Assembly: GCA_043101845.1 (NCBI GenBank)
Contig: JBICHN010000011.1
Span: 806,001-870,000, forward strand
Source: JBICHN01 sp043101845
Lineage (GTDB): Bacteria > Planctomycetota > Phycisphaerae > Phycisphaerales > UBA5793
DNA: 64,000 bases
Direction: 5' to 3'
Part shown: positions 35,436 through 43,992 of the stretch, piece after piece
Position numbering within the stretch: position 1 is the first letter of the stretch
Layout: each line of letters opens with the position of its first letter
Translations under genes and position numbers: made by a program
Notes under the pieces: generated by a model
What the model saw: the letters and a program-made list of their open reading frames with translations, nothing else
Told to the model about the DNA's origin: nothing
The model's database searches: none

Positions 35436-35897
35436 TCAGGTCTCGAACGACGCCGGGCTCCGCACGATGAGTGTGACGGGACCATCGTTCGTCAGGCGAA
35501 CTTCCATCATCGCCTGGAAGACCCCGGTTCGCGTCTCAATTCCTTCGACCTCGTTGAGCCGCCTCGCGAATGACTCGTAGAGCGGTTGCGCTTTCTCCGC
35601 CGGCGCGGCTCGACCAAAGCTCGGGCGCGTCCCCTTCCGGCAGTTTCCGGCGAGCGTGAACTGGCTCACGACAAGCGCCTCGCCGCCGATGTCCAGAAGC
35701 GACCGATTCAGGTTCCCTTCATCATCCGCAAAAATGCGCAGCGACGCGATCTTGCGCGCCATCCAGATCGCCGTATCTTCGTCGTCGTCGTTCTCGACGC
35801 CGAGCAGCACGACGACGCCGGGACCAATCGACGCCGAATACCCGGTGGCGGCGACGACGACCTCCGCTTCCCGGACCCGCTGCACGACCGCGATCAT
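35436..35897 (-). CDS. dtd: D-aminoacyl-tRNA deacylase
   Basis: 153 residues from ATG 35897 (MIAVVQRVREAEV). DTD removes D-amino acids from mischarged tRNA and so proof-reads chirality. The conserved SQFTL motif and NDGPVT motif are visible (VVSQFTLAGN, LTNDGPVTLI). The start overlaps the stop of the MEMO1 gene by four bases (ATGA), which confirms this start and indicates an operon. Confidence 0.93.
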   Translation of the reverse strand: MIAVVQRVREAEVVVAATGYSASIGPGVVVLLGVENDDDEDTAIWMARKIASLRIFADDEGNLNRSLLDIGGEALVVSQFTLAGNCRKGTRPSFGRAAPAEKAQPLYESFARRLNEVEGIETRTGVFQAMMEVRLTNDGPVTLIVRSPASFET

Positions 35898-37084
35898 CGG
35901 TTCGTCCGCGACAGGATGATCGCGGCGCTCGTAACGCAACATACGCCGTCCTCGGGTTCATCAATGGACTGCTCGTATCGGACGAGCTCCGCCGTGGCGT
36001 CAGGGATGATCTTCCATAACGCCGTCATTCCCCCGAGGGTGCACCAACGGGTGTGATTGCGCGACTCCTTCATCGAGTCGACGAATCGGTCGACTTTGTT
36101 CCCGAGTAGGAGATCAAGGTGAGTGCGGTCGTGGCGCTCGACTTCGGCGAGTCGCTCCGGCGAATTCGGAGTCGAGTCGCCGAACTGGAGTCCGACATGG
36201 CTCAGGTCGGCGCTCGCGACGAAAAGCGTCACATCGTTGGCGCCCTGTGTCTCCTGTCGAACAGCCTGGACGAAATCGTCGAGGCCAACACCGGACCCGG
36301 TATAGCTCCGGCCATCGTTGACCGTTGGATCGTGTACGAGGAAGCCGAGAACGGGTACTTCGCCAATCGCGCGACGAATCCATGGCATCTGCAGTTCTAC
36401 GCTGTGCTCGCGCGCGTGGTCGATCTCATGTTCGACGAGCGCCGGACCAAGTCGATCGAGCAGACGCCGGGCGAATTCATCGTCACAGCGCAATGGACCC
36501 AATGGGGTGTCGAAGCCCTTGCGACACATTGTCACCCCGTCGCCGCCTCCGAAGTGATTCGTGCCAAGAACGATGACCCGATCGGGGACATGAGACACGG
36601 ATCGCCAGGCCGCGGCGTAATTCGCGGCGCCGCGTTCGAAATCGAGATGCGGCGCGACGAGTCCGACAACCTCCCCCCGAAGTGTCGGGGTCGGGGCGGC
36701 GTCAAACGCTCGCTCAATTCGATCGGCCGTGAAGTCTTCGGCTGCGCGAACCGGCAATCGCTCGAGCCGGTCAAAAGCGTCGCGCTGATCGCGCGCGAAT
36801 CGCTCAAAAGTCGGCCCGTGCAGAAACAAGGCGGCGTCCAACTGTTCAACGAGGGGACGAAGCGTTTCGTCACTGACGCGTAGAGCGCCGGCCAGAGTCG
36901 AGATCGAATTCGACCCGTCGAAATGCTGAGCCACATACATTGCGGCTTCACTCACCGCGAGCATGTGCTCGCTCCGCTGTGAGGGATCGCGCAATGCGAA
37001 GAGTTTCTGCCCGTCGTGCTCCATCGGGATGGCCTCGATCGGACGAAGGCGGGGAAACTCGAGATGATTCGAGAGCGGCGGCAT
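35894..37084 (-). CDS. MEMO1 / AmmeMemoRadiSam system protein B
   Basis: 396 residues. The C-terminal ~260 residues match the MEMO1 family: GLVAPHLDFERGA, VLGTNHFGG, AREHSVELQMPW and LFVASADLSHVG. The first ~120 residues are an extra N-terminal region with a PqqD/winged-helix-like pattern (MLAVSEAAMYVAQHFDGSNS). The bacterial AMMECR1-MEMO-radical SAM trio has no assigned reaction. The other two components are not in the window. Downstream it overlaps dtd by four bases. Confidence 0.88.
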   Translation of the reverse strand: MPPLSNHLEFPRLRPIEAIPMEHDGQKLFALRDPSQRSEHMLAVSEAAMYVAQHFDGSNSISTLAGALRVSDETLRPLVEQLDAALFLHGPTFERFARDQRDAFDRLERLPVRAAEDFTADRIERAFDAAPTPTLRGEVVGLVAPHLDFERGAANYAAAWRSVSHVPDRVIVLGTNHFGGGDGVTMCRKGFDTPLGPLRCDDEFARRLLDRLGPALVEHEIDHAREHSVELQMPWIRRAIGEVPVLGFLVHDPTVNDGRSYTGSGVGLDDFVQAVRQETQGANDVTLFVASADLSHVGLQFGDSTPNSPERLAEVERHDRTHLDLLLGNKVDRFVDSMKESRNHTRWCTLGGMTALWKIIPDATAELVRYEQSIDEPEDGVCCVTSAAIILSRTNR

Positions 37085-37166
37085 GACGCGGCAAGTGTAC
37101 CCTTTCTCCTCCTCGCCACGGGTTCGAATCCCGGGAGATAGAGCGTTGGATCAAGGCCGAGATGCA

Positions 37167-37637
37167 ATGAGTGAACGAATCGTCGTTTCAGAGTCGTCGC
37201 TTCGCTCGCTGCGACGAATCCGCCATGACTGGGTGCTTCGGGAACGCTTCGGGCGTGTGCTCGTGGCGACCGCGACCGCCGAAAACCTGAGGGACGACAT
37301 CGAAGAGTGGCCGGACTGGATCGAGCGACGGACACCGGGCGCCGTCGAACTCCCGCCGCGACTCGTCCGGGTCGAGGGATCCGATCGCGACACGCTGATG
37401 CTTGCCATCGAGGAGGAGGCGACGCTCACGCTCATCGAAGGCAAGGCCCTGCTCGAGAAGGTGAAGCTGAGCTATATCAAGTCGATGGGCATCATCCCGC
37501 TGCTCGTTGAAGCCTGGCGCGACGGCGAGGTCCGGTCAATCAAGCCGCTCCTCGTGGCGCTCGAACGGGCCGGCCACGACATGCCGCCACCCGAGCAGAT
37601 GGACGCGCTGCGTCTCGCCATCGATGAACTCGGGTAG
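37167..37637 (+). CDS. DUF3368 PIN-like protein with Asp-to-Glu changes
   Basis: 156 residues. The order and spacing match DUF3368 (PIN-superfamily): VVSESSLRSLRRI at the N-terminus, LRERFGRVLVATATAENL, then IEEEATLTLIEGKALLEKVK, and the C-terminal LLVEAWRDGEVRSIKPLLVAL. In the typical family the first catalytic acid is Asp (VVSDTSPL) and the later one Asp in LLLLDE. Here they are Glu (Glu9, and Glu in LIEGK). PIN proteins are often toxin RNases paired with an antitoxin gene; no such gene is adjacent. It may be an inactive or retuned nuclease. Confidence 0.7.
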   Translation: MSERIVVSESSLRSLRRIRHDWVLRERFGRVLVATATAENLRDDIEEWPDWIERRTPGAVELPPRLVRVEGSDRDTLMLAIEEEATLTLIEGKALLEKVKLSYIKSMGIIPLLVEAWRDGEVRSIKPLLVALERAGHDMPPPEQMDALRLAIDELG

Positions 37638-37776
37638 CCCGGGACCTTGGTTCAATCGTACCTGGTTTGATTCGATCGCGGCTCGCTCGATCCGCCCTAA
37701 TAAAATGCCGCCTCGACCGTTGGGTTGAAGGGAATTCCGCGCCGTGTGCGCGGTCATCAACAGTGGGAGGGTTTCC

Positions 37777-39324
37777 ATGAGATTCGGTCTGAATGCCACG
37801 ATCAGTTTTGCGTGCGTCGCATCATTGACTGCATTCGCGTCTGGCGAGGTCAAGGCAGCCGACCATCATCAGGATCAAGAGGCGAAGGGACCGACGGTGA
37901 CGGTCTACTCGACGGCGGATCCAGCAGGATTCGATCCGCAGCGATTCATCGCGCAGCAGCGCCTCGGATACGACCCAAATTATGCGTGGCAGGTTCCGGG
38001 CTTCGCGGTGGTCAAGCAGGTTCGTGCGGTGGATCTCGAAGAGGGAGTCAACACCTGGCGAATCACCGATGTCGCGCAGTTCATCGATCCCACTACAGTC
38101 AGCGTGGTGGACCTCTCCGATGGTGAGGCGGCGACGGTCGTTGAGCAATCCTTCGAATTTGATCTCGTGAGTCCGAGCAAGCTGCTCGAGAAATTCACGG
38201 ACCGTGAGATCACCGTGTATGTGCCCGCCGGAGATCACATCAATGCCGTGACCGGCAAGTTGCTCTCGTCCAATCAGGGTCGACTCGTCCTCTCGACCGA
38301 CGATGGGCTCCGCATTGTGGACGCGACCCACCAGTTGAAGCTCGGTGATCTGCCGGACGGACTGATCACCCAACCGACGCTCGTCTGGCAGATCTTCGCA
38401 CCGAAAGCGGGTGAACGACGAATGCGGACCGCGTATCAGACTGAGGGTGTCACCTGGCGAGCCGACTACAACCTCATTCTGAACGAGGATGACACCGCGG
38501 CCGATCTCGGCGCCTGGGTCTCATTGATGAATCTCTCGGGCGCGACTTGGGAGAACGCTCAACTCAAACTCATCGCGGGTGATGTGCAACGGGTCGAACA
38601 GCGGCCGCAACTCGACTACATGAGGGGTCGCCTCGCGATGGAGGGCGCTCCCGCAGGGTTCGAGGAGAAGGCGTTCTTCGAGTATCACCTCTACACGCTT
38701 CCCCGTCGGGTCGACATCGCGACGAACACCACGCAACAGATCACGCTCTTTCCGACCGTACAGGATGTGCCCGTAGAACGGCGCCTCGTGTATTACGGCG
38801 CGTCAGGGAACTACGGCTTCTTCCCCGATCCCATGACGGACCGCAACTTCGGCGTGCAGTCGAACACGAAGATCGATGTCTACATTCGATTCGAGAACGA
38901 CGAAGCGAGCGGGCTCGGCCGACCGATGCCACGCGGCAAGGTTCGGGTGTACAAGGCCGACGATGCCGACGGATCGCTTGAATTCATCGGCGAAGATCTC
39001 ATCGATCACACCCCGCGCAACGAGACGCTCCTCGTCAAGGTTGGACAGGCGTTTGATGTCGTCGGTGAACGGACGCAAACTGACTTCACCTCGAATCTCG
39101 CGCAGCGTGAAATGACTGAATCGATCGAGATCAAGCTGCGCAATCACAAGGACGAAGCCGTGAATGTGCTTGTGAAGGAAAACCTCTACCGCTGGTCGAA
39201 CTGGGAAATCGTCAACGCGTCGCACGAGTTCGAAAAGATGGACGTGCGGACGATTCACTTCGATGTGCCCGTGGAGTCGGACGGCGAGTCCGTCGTCACT
39301 TACACCGTCCGCTACTGGTGGTAA
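37777..39324 (+). CDS. Secreted DUF4139 family protein
   Basis: 515 residues from ATG 37777, preceded by GGGAGG. A signal peptide (LNATISFACVASLTAFASGEV) leads into a beta-rich protein. The C-terminal half (~195-515) fits DUF4139, with ITVYVPAGDHI and the adjacent strand patterns typical of the family. Function unknown. A perfect terminator hairpin follows. It is transcribed alone, between the PIN-like gene and a convergent DNRLRE gene. Confidence 0.85.
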   Translation: MRFGLNATISFACVASLTAFASGEVKAADHHQDQEAKGPTVTVYSTADPAGFDPQRFIAQQRLGYDPNYAWQVPGFAVVKQVRAVDLEEGVNTWRITDVAQFIDPTTVSVVDLSDGEAATVVEQSFEFDLVSPSKLLEKFTDREITVYVPAGDHINAVTGKLLSSNQGRLVLSTDDGLRIVDATHQLKLGDLPDGLITQPTLVWQIFAPKAGERRMRTAYQTEGVTWRADYNLILNEDDTAADLGAWVSLMNLSGATWENAQLKLIAGDVQRVEQRPQLDYMRGRLAMEGAPAGFEEKAFFEYHLYTLPRRVDIATNTTQQITLFPTVQDVPVERRLVYYGASGNYGFFPDPMTDRNFGVQSNTKIDVYIRFENDEASGLGRPMPRGKVRVYKADDADGSLEFIGEDLIDHTPRNETLLVKVGQAFDVVGERTQTDFTSNLAQREMTESIEIKLRNHKDEAVNVLVKENLYRWSNWEIVNASHEFEKMDVRTIHFDVPVESDGESVVTYTVRYWW

Positions 39325-39348
39325 GCGAGACCGAGATACCGATTGAAA

Positions 39349-39376
39349 ATGGCCCGGGCGTCGTCGCCCGGGCCAT
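39349..39376. terminator. Rho-independent terminator after the DUF4139 gene
   Basis: A perfect 12-bp stem (ATGGCCCGGGCG / CGCCCGGGCCAT) with a TCGT loop, followed by GTTCGTTTTCG. Convergent genes on both sides suggest bidirectional use. Confidence 0.85.
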
Positions 39377-39403
39377 GTTCGTTTTCGCCTTTCGGACGCC
39401 GGA

Positions 39404-40438
39404 CTAGGGGAGGATCTCGGTGTCGACGCGATTGCTCTTCCGCGCGACCTCATTGGGCCGGAGGTGAACCGCCTGGAACGAGATGGTGGTGAGCGGAGCG
39501 ATCGGCGGGACCGTTCCGGTCCAGGTCGCCACGCCGGCGTCATCCGCGAGGGCGTTTGCGAAGTTCACGATCGGTCGCTCCATATCGAGCGCGATCCCGA
39601 GTTGGGGTACGAATGTGTTTCCGGCGCCGGCGAAGCTGTATAGGAAATAGGTTCGGTAGCCGGGGATCACATTGCTCGCAGTGAAGGTCGCCGGTTCACC
39701 GCGATGAAGCGGCGTCACCGCGAGATCAATGGGTCCTGAGGCGTACTGCAGAGTGAGGCGGGGAAACTGCTCGCGAATCGCCGATTCATCATTGTCGGCG
39801 GAGTAGAAACGCACCGCCGTCTGAGTACCGCTCTCATCGCCGACCACGATCCAGCCGAAGTTGGAGGGCGGATCGTCAATCCACGCCTGAACATCGGCAA
39901 GCATGTTCGGGCCGTTCCAGATCATCGGGTTGCCGCTGAACACACCGATCGACGAGGCGCTTGGCGTCGCGTCGAAGGTTCCGCCCGACGCGCCCCAGGC
40001 CGACAGGGTGTAGAAGTTGTCGGTCCAGGTGGCGGAGCCGACCTGAGCCGAGGCGCCGTCGCCCTCCGGACCGGAGGCGTCTTCCGCGCCTTCGCCCCAG
40101 TCTTCGAGCACGCGATGCACGGTCACCGCCGGTTGAAACGCACGGGTTCGACTCACCACCAGACGCAACTCAGCGGCGGTCAGCACGGCGTCCGGCGGAA
40201 GAGGGAGATCGGTGAGATCGAATCGGATCAGGGCCCGCCGGGAGAATCCGGTGAGCGTGTTTCCTGTAAACAGGTGATCACCGGCCCCATTTGATCGAGT
40301 CGAATACTCGCTGAACATGGTGTTGTCGCGAACACCTTGGTAGCCGTCAAATCCCTCGATGAGCTGCAATTCGTCCGCAATCGCCGGCGCCGCGAGCAAT
40401 GAGGCGCTCACCCATGCGATGATCGTCGAGGTTCTCAT
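39404..40438 (-). CDS. Secreted DNRLRE domain-containing protein
   Basis: 344 residues from ATG 40438 with AGGAGG upstream. A signal peptide (TSTIIAWVSASLLAAPAIA) is followed by a DNRLRE/CBM96-type domain (~30-230): RALIRFDLTDLPLPPDAVLT and VTVHRVLEDWGEG are typical of this family of carbohydrate-binding jelly-rolls. The C-terminal ~109 residues form the module shared with the subtilase and another secreted protein. The likely role is extracellular adhesion or glycan binding. Confidence 0.82.
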   Translation of the reverse strand: MRTSTIIAWVSASLLAAPAIADELQLIEGFDGYQGVRDNTMFSEYSTRSNGAGDHLFTGNTLTGFSRRALIRFDLTDLPLPPDAVLTAAELRLVVSRTRAFQPAVTVHRVLEDWGEGAEDASGPEGDGASAQVGSATWTDNFYTLSAWGASGGTFDATPSASSIGVFSGNPMIWNGPNMLADVQAWIDDPPSNFGWIVVGDESGTQTAVRFYSADNDESAIREQFPRLTLQYASGPIDLAVTPLHRGEPATFTASNVIPGYRTYFLYSFAGAGNTFVPQLGIALDMERPIVNFANALADDAGVATWTGTVPPIAPLTTISFQAVHLRPNEVARKSNRVDTEILP

Positions 40439-40582
40439 CTGTCGTCCTCCTGGGGTGGCGGGGAATGCCCGTGAGAGCCCTCGAAGGGTCTCGCGACCCA
40501 ACCTATCGGCTCGTACGGACGAGCGAAAGAGAATTGCGCGGGGCACGGTCATTTCCGGGTGAAGTCCCGGCCCGGTTGTGGT
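40439..40582. other. Intergenic region upstream of the DNRLRE gene
   Basis: The 5' side of a 323-base gap before tRNA-Thr (40439-40761). It contains the RBS of the leftward gene but no gene I can support. The two rightward promoters for the translation block lie further on at 40583 and 40684. Confidence 0.5.
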
Positions 40583-40611
40583 TTGACCGCGCCGCGGCCG
40601 ATCGATATTCT
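40583..40611 (+). promoter_or_regulatory. Sigma-70-like promoter P1 of the tRNA-Thr/tuf block
   Basis: TTGACC, a 17-base spacer, then TATTCT: an excellent match to the vegetative consensus. It reads towards tRNA-Thr and tuf, about 150 bases upstream. Confidence 0.7.
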
Positions 40612-40683
40612 TGCCGCCCTTCCGAGGCGGTTTGGAGGGGGAGTGAACGGCGGACGGGACGGCGTCACAGGGCGTGTTCCGGC

Positions 40684-40712
40684 TTGTTTGATCGGGACGG
40701 GGTGGCTATCCT
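40684..40712 (+). promoter_or_regulatory. Sigma-70-like promoter P2 of the tRNA-Thr/tuf block
   Basis: TTGTTT, a 17-base spacer, then TATCCT, about 50 bases upstream of tRNA-Thr. Together with P1 it suggests a tandem-promoter arrangement driving the tRNA and EF-Tu genes. Confidence 0.6.
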
Positions 40713-40761
40713 CTGCGGCTCACATGGGCGGCGGGATATCGGCCCGTCTGGTTCGAGCGCT

Positions 40762-40834
<73 letters not shown>

Positions 40835-41029
40835 CTTTCGCCGCTCGCGAGGGTGACCTGCGACGGTGGATGGTGGACGATTCGTTATTGAAGTGTGGCT
40901 CGTTTCAGATCGGAGCGAACTCCGTTCGACGGGCTTGAATAATCGAAGGTATGTTGAGGGAAACGATGTCACGGGGACGCCTGTCGGAGGCGCTCCGGGC
41001 ATGACCGCGAAACCTGGAGGTTGCCTCAA

Positions 41030-42241
41030 ATGGCGGTAGGTGAATTTCAGCGAACCAAGCCCCATGTCAATGTGGGCACGATCGGCCATGTGGACCACGG
41101 CAAGACAACGCTGACCGCGGCCATCACGGCGGTGCAGGCGGCCAAGGGCCTCGGCACCTTCAAGAGCTATGACGATGTGGCGAAGGCGTCGGAATCGGAC
41201 GGTCGTCGCGACCCCACGAAGATTCTGACGATCGCGACCTCGCATGTCGAGTACGAGAGTGACAACCGTCACTACGCGCATGTCGACTGCCCGGGTCACG
41301 CCGACTATGTCAAGAACATGATCACGGGCGCGGCTCAGATGGACGGGGCCATCCTCGTCGTCTCCGCCGCCGACGGTCCGATGCCTCAGACGCGCGAGCA
41401 CATCCTGCTCGCCCGCCAGGTCGGCGTGCCGTACATCGTCGTGTTCCTGAACAAGTGCGACCTCGTCGACGACGAGGAGCTGCTCGAGCTCGTCGAACTC
41501 GAAGTTCGTGAACTCCTGAGCACCTACGACTTCCCGGGCGACGAAGCCCCGCTCATCCGCGGCGCCGCGTTCCCTGCGCTCAACGCGCCGGACGATCCGG
41601 AGAAGACGAAGTGCATCCAGGAACTCATGGACGCGCTCGACACCTACATCCCCGAGCCGCAGCGCGAGGTCGACAAGCCGTTCCTCATGTCGATCGAAGA
41701 CATCTTCTCGATCAAGGGACGCGGCACCGTGTCGACGGGTCGTATCGATCGCGGCATCGTCAAGGTCGGTGACAAGGTCGAGATCGTCGGCCTCCGTCCC
41801 GACTCGCGCGAAACCGTCGTCACCGGCGTCGAGATGTTCAACAAGACGCTCGAAGAGGGTCAGGCGGGCGACAATGTCGGCCTCCTCCTCCGCGGTGTCG
41901 AAAAGGTGGACATCGAGCGCGGCATGGTGCTCGCCAAGCCGAAGTCGATCACGCCCCACACGAAGTTCAAGGGTGAGGTCTATGTGTTGAAGAAGGACGA
42001 AGGTGGCCGTCACACGCCGTTCTTCTCCGGCTACCGCCCCCAGTTCTACTTCCGGACGACGGATGTCACCGGAAACATTGAACTGCTCGGCGGAGCCGAG
42101 ATGTGCATGCCCGGCGACCACATCGAAATGTCGGTCGACCTCATGGGCAAGCCGATCGCGATGGAGCCGGGTCTCCGCTTCGCGATTCGCGAGGGCGGGC
42201 GCACGGTCGGTTCCGGCGTCGTCACCGAGATCATCGAGTAA
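41030..42241 (+). CDS. tuf: Elongation factor Tu with a divergent switch I
   Basis: 403 residues. EF-Tu carries aminoacyl-tRNA to the ribosome and hydrolyses GTP. GTP-binding motifs are GHVDHGKTT (G1), DCPGHADYVKNM (G3) and NKCDLVDD (G4); domains 2 and 3 are well conserved (GRGTVSTGRIDRG, RHTPFFSGYRPQFYFRTTDVTG). Residues 54-68 (switch I) read SESDGRRDPTKILTI instead of the canonical APEEKARGITI, with about five extra residues and no RG; the Mg-coordinating Thr is retained (Thr67). GGAGG precedes the ATG by 10-14 bases. The gene follows tRNA-Thr; downstream are a hairpin and rpmG. Confidence 0.97.
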   Translation: MAVGEFQRTKPHVNVGTIGHVDHGKTTLTAAITAVQAAKGLGTFKSYDDVAKASESDGRRDPTKILTIATSHVEYESDNRHYAHVDCPGHADYVKNMITGAAQMDGAILVVSAADGPMPQTREHILLARQVGVPYIVVFLNKCDLVDDEELLELVELEVRELLSTYDFPGDEAPLIRGAAFPALNAPDDPEKTKCIQELMDALDTYIPEPQREVDKPFLMSIEDIFSIKGRGTVSTGRIDRGIVKVGDKVEIVGLRPDSRETVVTGVEMFNKTLEEGQAGDNVGLLLRGVEKVDIERGMVLAKPKSITPHTKFKGEVYVLKKDEGGRHTPFFSGYRPQFYFRTTDVTGNIELLGGAEMCMPGDHIEMSVDLMGKPIAMEPGLRFAIREGGRTVGSGVVTEIIE

Positions 42242-42267
42242 TCGAGATCTCCGTTTCCAAAGAAACC

Positions 42268-42297
42268 ACGGGCCGGTCGCTGACGCGGCCGGCCCGT
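42268..42297 (+). terminator. Intergenic hairpin between tuf and rpmG
   Basis: A 13-bp stem (ACGGGCCGG-T-CGC / GCG-G-CCGGCCCGT, with one TG pair), loop TGAC, then CTTTCC. It could be a partial terminator or attenuator lowering rpmG expression relative to tuf. Confidence 0.6.
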
Positions 42298-42322
42298 CTT
42301 TCCGATTCGAGGAGTCGCCGAG

Positions 42323-42502
42323 ATGGCCAAGAAAGGCGTCGCCCGCGAGTATGTCTGGCTTCAGTGCTCCGAAACGGGAGACCTGAACTACCGGACGCAG
42401 ATCAATGTCAAAGGCGGGTTGCCCGAAAAGTTGAAGGACGGGCTCAAGAAGTATTCGCCTCGCCTGCGCAAGCACACGATCCATAAGATCAAGCGTAAGT
42501 AA
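42323..42502 (+). CDS. rpmG: 50S ribosomal protein bL33
   Basis: 59 residues. It begins MAKKGVAREYVWLQCSETG and ends in a basic IHKIKRK tail, matching bL33. Only one Cys is present, so this is the zinc-free (C-minus) form. GAGG lies ahead of the ATG. It lies between tuf and tRNA-Trp, ahead of secE and nusG, the same order as in many bacteria. It was too short for the longer ORF lists and was read from the sequence. Confidence 0.93.
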   Translation: MAKKGVAREYVWLQCSETGDLNYRTQINVKGGLPEKLKDGLKKYSPRLRKHTIHKIKRK

Positions 42503-42556
42503 CAGTGTTGAATGTCGTTCGCGACGAACCGGCGCGGACGGAATACGCAGGCTCTT

Positions 42557-42629
42557 ACGGGCGTAGCTCAATTGGCAGAGCAGCTGATTCCAAATCAGCA
42601 GGTTGGGGGTTCGAGTCCTCCCGCCCGTG
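42557..42629 (+). tRNA. tRNA-Trp (CCA anticodon)
   Basis: 73 bases. The acceptor stem ACGGGCG pairs with CGCCCGT, the anticodon stem-loop is GCTGATTCCAAATCAGC (anticodon CCA), and the T-arm is standard. It sits between rpmG and secE, the classical bacterial location. Confidence 0.97.
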
Positions 42630-42685
42630 CTTGAAGCCGTCGAGGCCGGAAGTGGCCGAGACGACGACCGCCCCATGAGGACGCG

Positions 42686-43078
42686 ATGAATCTGAGCATC
42701 TACAAGCCGGATCAGGGATACTGGACCCGCACGATGAGCGCGCTGGCCATCGGCGTGATCGGTCTCGCGGGCGCCGCCTGGCTCTGGCAGCAGTTGAGCG
42801 TCTTCAACAACGAGTACATCCAGGCGACCGGGGCGGTGACCCTGTTGCTCGTGCTCGCGGTGGTCACCTACTACTTCTACGGCGCCCATCGACAGACCGT
42901 TGAGTTCTTCATCGCCACCGAAGGCGAAATGAAGAAAGTCAACTGGTCGACGCGCCGGGAGATCGTCGGGTCGACCTGGGTGGTCGTGATCGTCTCCGTG
43001 TCGATCGCAATCATTCTCTTCGTGGTGGATGTGCTCTTCTCGTCCTTCTTCAAGCAGGTCGGCGTTCTTCATTCATGA
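42686..43078 (+). CDS. secE: Preprotein translocase subunit SecE
   Basis: 130 residues with three hydrophobic segments (~18-37, ~47-66 and ~98-122), like the three-TM E. coli form rather than the single-TM form. The conserved cytoplasmic motif before the last helix is present: EMKKVNWSTRREIVGSTWVVV. SecE clamps the SecY channel. It lies between tRNA-Trp and nusG. Confidence 0.92.
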   Translation: MNLSIYKPDQGYWTRTMSALAIGVIGLAGAAWLWQQLSVFNNEYIQATGAVTLLLVLAVVTYYFYGAHRQTVEFFIATEGEMKKVNWSTRREIVGSTWVVVIVSVSIAIILFVVDVLFSSFFKQVGVLHS

Positions 43079-43200
43079 GCGCCCCGCGTCGGTCGGCCGG
43101 CGCCCCGGTGGGGTCGCGGGCCGGGAATGACCGATCGAAGGCGACCCGGCCTCCGGCTTCGGGAATAGCATCCAACGCTCTCATGTGAGGAGTGGACCTG

Positions 43201-43935
43201 GTGGTTTCGAGCGATCCGACGAGCGACGAGGTGGCCGCAGTGGCTGAAGATACGCGTGAGGACGGCGTCAACGACAAGACGCCGCGCCCGGACGACGAGG
43301 GAACCGAAGCAACGACGGCGGCGGCGAGCGCGTCGGAAGAAGACGCCGAAGAATCGCCGGCCGAAGAGCCGCTGTATCAGCCCGGCATGGACTGGTTCGT
43401 GCTCCGCGTCGCCTCGAACAAAGAGAACTATGTGCGCGAGACGCTCCTTCGCAAGGTGCAGATCGAAGGGTTGACCGACCGCGTCGGCCGCATCCTTGTG
43501 CCCACTGAGAAAACAAAGACAATGAAGGGCGGGAAGCAGCGCGTCACGGAGACGAAGTTGTATCCCGGCTATGTCTTCGTCGAGATGCGTCTCGAGCCTG
43601 ATGGCCGCATCCCGCAGGATGTATTCTTCCTCATCAAAGAGACGACGGGCGTCGGTGACTTCGTCGGCGCGTCGGGTCGACCGGCCCCGATGAGTCAGCC
43701 GGAAGTGGAGAAGATGCTCCACGACTCGAAGAAGCCCGAAGAGGCGCCGCAGGTCAAGATGGAGTTCGAGCCGGGCGATGTGGTGAAGATCAAGGAGGGC
43801 GCCTTCGAGAATTACGAAGGCACCGTCGACGAGGTCTTCCCCGACAAGGGAATCGTTCGCGTGCTCGTCACGATCTTCGGGCGTCAGGCTCCGGTCGAAG
43901 TCGAGTACTGGACGCTTTCCCCCGCCGACGAGTAG
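43201..43935 (+). CDS. nusG: Transcription antitermination factor NusG with acidic N-terminal extension
   Basis: 244 residues from GTG 43201, which has GAGGAG eight bases upstream; a GTG at 43192 is in frame but would sit on the SD. The NGN domain begins near residue 63 (MDWFVLRVASNKENYVRE) and the KOW domain (FEPGDVVKIKEGAFENYEG) is complete. Before NGN there is an acidic, low-complexity stretch of ~60 residues (AAASASEEDAEESPAEEP) absent from typical NusG. NusG modulates RNA polymerase pausing and Rho. A strong terminator follows; rplK is not downstream. Confidence 0.95.
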   Translation: MVSSDPTSDEVAAVAEDTREDGVNDKTPRPDDEGTEATTAAASASEEDAEESPAEEPLYQPGMDWFVLRVASNKENYVRETLLRKVQIEGLTDRVGRILVPTEKTKTMKGGKQRVTETKLYPGYVFVEMRLEPDGRIPQDVFFLIKETTGVGDFVGASGRPAPMSQPEVEKMLHDSKKPEEAPQVKMEFEPGDVVKIKEGAFENYEGTVDEVFPDKGIVRVLVTIFGRQAPVEVEYWTLSPADE

Positions 43936-43964
43936 GCCGCGGCCGCGCGACTTGTCTGACGATT

Positions 43965-43989
43965 CACCGCCACTCTTCGAGTGGCGGTG
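43965..43989. terminator. Rho-independent terminator after nusG
   Basis: An 11-bp perfect stem (CACCGCCACTC / GAGTGGCGGTG) with a TTC loop, followed by TTTTC. It ends the tRNA-Thr/tuf/secE/nusG transcript. The last four bases before the facing hypothetical gene lie within the stem region, so it can also serve the opposite strand. Confidence 0.88.
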
Positions 43990-43992
43990 TTT

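Noticed and set aside
37167..37637. A complete toxin-antitoxin pair
   Set aside because: The DUF3368-like protein has no small partner gene within a few hundred bases on either side.
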